Shown: positions 32,274 through 34,986 of the stretch, in pieces
Numbering within the stretch: position 1 is the stretch's first letter
Layout: each line of letters opens with the position of its first letter
Origin: Bryobacterales bacterium
GTDB lineage: Bacteria; Acidobacteriota; Terriglobia; Bryobacterales; Bryobacteraceae
Direction of reading: 5' to 3'
Length of the DNA: 34,986 nucleotides
NCBI GenBank assembly: GCA_003167495.1
Contig: PMSX01000251.1
Coordinates: forward strand, 1-34,986
Position numbers and translations under genes: made by a program
Notes under the pieces: generated by a model
Databases searched by the model: none
Seen by the model: only the letters and a program-made list of their open reading frames with translations
What the model was told of the DNA's origin: nothing

Positions 32274-34986
32274 GATCTGAAACACTCTCCTTCTGATGAA
32301 ATTGCGCCCAGTGCGTCTGGCTTTGCCGCTGGGCGTGATACTGGTGAAAATCGTCGGTCTGGGAATGCCGGGTATAGCGGCTCGCCTGAGCCATGGCCGA
32401 AGCGCGACGGGCTAATTCCGTGGCCGACTGCCGGTCCCCAGACACTCCAATGGATTCCTGGAGCGCCGAAGTGTCGCTGGTGACGACTGTGAGCCCTTCA
32501 CGCGCGCGCGTCGCGGAAACGTAAAACAAATCTTTCGGCATGCGATCTGCGGCGATCACTTCGTAATCCACCGTCTTGCCCTGGCTGCGATGCGCGGTGA
32601 CCGCGTAACCGTAGGTGAATTGCCGATAGTCTGCCGGCAACTCGCGACCATCCTGCAACTCAATGGCGCCCGGCTTTACCGCCCCCACGGTGACCAGCTC
32701 GCCGTTTGTGGCCTTGAAAGCGTGCTTACCCTTTTCTTTCCAGTTGGCTTGCAATAGCAGCTTGTCGCCTGCCGACACTTCGATCTCTTGCTTTTCAAAA
32801 ACGCCGAATGCTTTCACATGGCTGGACTTGATTTGTACTTCCTTGCCATCGGCGCGGCGTGCCGTGACATGCCGTTGATCTGAGCGCACCACTTGGAGCG
32901 ATTCATTCTTCTTGGCGACACCTTTGACGCCCTGATGGAAGGCGAGCACCTGGCCCTGCTGATAGTTCTTGGTACGGTTCTTTTGGGCTTCCGTCCAATT
33001 CAAAGGGTTATATTTCACGAAGGAATAACCGTCGCCGATCTCCCCGGCCTGCTTGCGATCCGCGCGAATGGCATGGGTGATACCGTTGATTTCGTCATGC
33101 GTCGCCGCCACCACCAATACCGTGCGAGCCTTGCCCTTGGCGTTCAGCATTGCCGCCGCTTGGCGGTACTCCTTGCAGACTTCCTGCGCGCGGAAACGCC
33201 AATCGACTTCACGAATGGCTCCCATTTTTTCGAGTAGCTCGTAGCCTTTCGCGGGGCGATTCCGCAAGGCCTCAACCGCCGCCTTATATTCGGCATTGGT
33301 CTGCCGTTGCACTTCGAGCAACGAAACACGTCGCAGATTCGATTCACGCTCCAATACCCGGAGCGCATCGCCTTCATCCACGCTCTTGATTTGCGTAGTG
33401 TCGCCACTGAAGACGACGCGAGCGTCTTTCATCTTTGCCAGTGCAAGCAAGTCAGCCATATCCTGGCTTGAAACCATACCCGCTTCGTCAATGATCAAAA
33501 CCTGGCCGCGCAACTCCGCCTGCTGCACCGGATCGACCAGCAGACGGGCAATCGTCATCGCGCCGGTGAACCCTACTTTTTGAAGTTCCTCGACCGCCGA
33601 GGCGGTTGGCGCAACGGCCACCACGCTTCGCCGAACTTCACGCAATCCGCGATGCAATTCCTGGAGAGTGACTGTCTTGCCCGTACCCGCCGCACCGCAG
33701 AGATTGAAGGCCAGATCTCGCGAATCCAAAACCGCAAGCACGGCTTGTTTCTGTTCGGGACGCAAGCGATCCGAGACGACGAAGGGAAGCGAACGCCCCA
33801 GTGGCTCATATCGATTGATCCCCGCGTTGATGGCTTGGACCATCTGTCGCTCGCGAGCCAGACTTTCGCGCGTTGCCACTTCGCCGCGCGCAGTCAACAT
33901 CTCACCGCTCGCCAGTTCGGTCTGCAGGGCCGCCTTGAGTTCCAGCAAGTTGATCCGCCCGCGGCCATGCCGCAGGGCTTCCGTGTAAAGTTCGAACTCC
34001 TTTGCGACTGATACACGCGCGAACAAATGTTCGCGCGCATACTTGAGAGAAGTCGCAGCTGGTGCCTGCTCATAAATTGACCCTCGTGCCAGCGCGACCT
34101 CGCGCAACCCCTTCAATGTTGTAGTTTCGTCATCGGTCAGACGCGCTCGTTGCGCCGCCTTGACCGCTTCCGTTGTAATTTCCGTGAGCTTCGGCTCCCG
34201 CGTTTCACGAACCAGGCGCGCAATCTCATTGTCGGAAGGACGACGGCCGTTTTGGTTAATAAAGTCCTGAATGGCGGCATCCCGCTGTGCGGTCCGTTGC
34301 GAGTACTTTTCCAGAGTCGATTCCTGAATGCCAACGATTCCAAAGCCGTTATCCTTTCCGCGCTGAAAGCGATCCGCAACCTGATAGCCCTGGCTCATGA
34401 CCACGCGCGCGACTACGTTGCGGTAAACCTCGGTGAGGTACTCGCGATGCTCGTAAATGGCGGACGCCTGCAGAGCCTTCCATTTGCCCTCAATGCCGTC
34501 GTAAGTCAGATTCCCCGCGACTAGATGCGTATGAATTTGCGGATCGAGTTCGCGGCTGGTGTTGTGCTCGTAGGCTGCTATGACAAGATTCGACGTTAGA
34601 CGGGTATCGTTCGCTCCGAACTTCCGAACCCGAGCACCAGCCAGGCGCTCCATTTCCGCCGACATCTCCGCCACGCCCGCTCGATGCGCCTCGAACAACC
34701 GCAGATCTTCTATCGCCTGCACCGATAGGGCCTTCGGCGCGCTCACAGTGAAGTCGTATAGGTTGCGGCTGGTCTGAATCTTTTCGATGACCTCTTCGCC
34801 ATTGCGTTCGACCGTTCCATAACGGTCCGCACTCTTGCGCTGCCGGAGGAATTCACCCGTCGACGGATCAACGGCTTGGCGGATGGCGTCGAATTCTTCC
34901 ATGGTGACCGCGCCTTCCAACCCGAGAAGTTCCGCGCCACGCCCCATCCATTCCCCGGTCACCTTCTCACCGACGGAATAGTAGTC
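32242..34986 (-). CDS. MobF-family conjugative relaxase-helicase (TrwC/TraA-like), 5' end outside window
   Basis: At least 914 codons; the frame is open to the right edge, where DYYSVGEKVTGEW carries the paired catalytic tyrosines expected near the N-terminus, so only a short piece is missing. The three-His metal motif is in DPQIHTHLVAGN. The helicase half has Walker A GAAGTGKTVTL, Walker B VLIIDEAGMV, FSGDTTQIKSV and the late motif YGYAVTAHRSQGKTVD, as in RecD-type helicases. It nicks oriT, attaches to the 5' end and unwinds the strand for transfer. The C-terminus is His/Gln/Ser-rich. It is the strongest evidence that the element is conjugative. Confidence 0.95.
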   Translation of the reverse strand, partial: DYYSVGEKVTGEWMGRGAELLGLEGAVTMEEFDAIRQAVDPSTGEFLRQRKSADRYGTVERNGEEVIEKIQTSRNLYDFTVSAPKALSVQAIEDLRLFEAHRAGVAEMSAEMERLAGARVRKFGANDTRLTSNLVIAAYEHNTSRELDPQIHTHLVAGNLTYDGIEGKWKALQASAIYEHREYLTEVYRNVVARVVMSQGYQVADRFQRGKDNGFGIVGIQESTLEKYSQRTAQRDAAIQDFINQNGRRPSDNEIARLVRETREPKLTEITTEAVKAAQRARLTDDETTTLKGLREVALARGSIYEQAPAATSLKYAREHLFARVSVAKEFELYTEALRHGRGRINLLELKAALQTELASGEMLTARGEVATRESLARERQMVQAINAGINRYEPLGRSLPFVVSDRLRPEQKQAVLAVLDSRDLAFNLCGAAGTGKTVTLQELHRGLREVRRSVVAVAPTASAVEELQKVGFTGAMTIARLLVDPVQQAELRGQVLIIDEAGMVSSQDMADLLALAKMKDARVVFSGDTTQIKSVDEGDALRVLERESNLRRVSLLEVQRQTNAEYKAAVEALRNRPAKGYELLEKMGAIREVDWRFRAQEVCKEYRQAAAMLNAKGKARTVLVVAATHDEINGITHAIRADRKQAGEIGDGYSFVKYNPLNWTEAQKNRTKNYQQGQVLAFHQGVKGVAKKNESLQVVRSDQRHVTARRADGKEVQIKSSHVKAFGVFEKQEIEVSAGDKLLLQANWKEKGKHAFKATNGELVTVGAVKPGAIELQDGRELPADYRQFTYGYAVTAHRSQGKTVDYEVIAADRMPKDLFYVSATRAREGLTVVTSDTSALQESIGVSGDRQSATELARRASAMAQASRYTRHSQTDDFHQYHAQRQSQTHWAQFHQKESVSDHASIRPHSSL

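Overview
The window looks like part of a conjugative plasmid or integrative conjugative element from a moderately GC-rich bacterium. Relaxase, Tra, ParB, SSB, ArdC and DUF6876-type genes sit together, and several small conserved genes resemble ones I associate with Acidobacteriota. That host assignment is recollection, not computation, and is of moderate confidence. No rRNA, tRNA or CRISPR array was found.

Layout. 1-1600: no convincing intact gene; a strong terminator-like hairpin and a ~320-bp MITE-like element with 42-43-bp inverted repeats that seems to cut a lipoprotein gene. 1600-4766 (minus): three compact genes, SLOG domain with four membrane helices, TIR-domain protein, and divergent SLOG-like protein. 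This looks like a nucleotide-signalling defence module related to Thoeris but with its own composition, and it is the best candidate here for an undescribed system. 4767-6036: no supported gene. 6037-6463: ssb and its terminator. 6627-10097 (minus): an ABC-three-component (ABC-3C) conflict system made of a nuclease-fused C-terminal-domain protein, a middle component and a zinc-hook ABC ATPase. 10098-10998: structured GC-rich leader of parB.

10999-19346: parB, split by a ~6.45-kb tyrosine-recombinase transposon (11332-17783). The element has imperfect terminal inverted repeats, a BrnT/CopG-type toxin-antitoxin cargo, three overlapping tyrosine recombinase genes and a TnpC-like small gene. The pentamer CCATG flanks it, and removing the element together with one copy restores one 631-codon parB frame. 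19343-23980: plasmid maintenance genes (70-aa coupled ORF, ardC, zinc-ribbon protein, 101-aa protein, DUF6876 protein). Three of these are preceded by copies of a two-hairpin leader with a compensatory base-pair change. The third leader copy is split by a 2.0-kb group II intron whose ends can be placed to the base.

24144-29435 (minus): a LexA-like repressor with an SOS-box-like operator over its promoter, a large N6-adenine methyltransferase and a PD-(D/E)xK nuclease in overlapping frames, followed by a small lipoprotein with an entry-exclusion-like pattern. 29762-34986 (minus): a TraM/TraL/TraK-like set, an array of six exact 11-bp-period GATCTG repeats plus a hairpin (oriT, operator or centromere candidate), a small conserved protein, and a MobF relaxase-helicase that runs off the right edge. 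Overall this is transfer and maintenance machinery carrying three separate candidate defence systems, itself colonised by a transposon, a group II intron and a MITE-like element.
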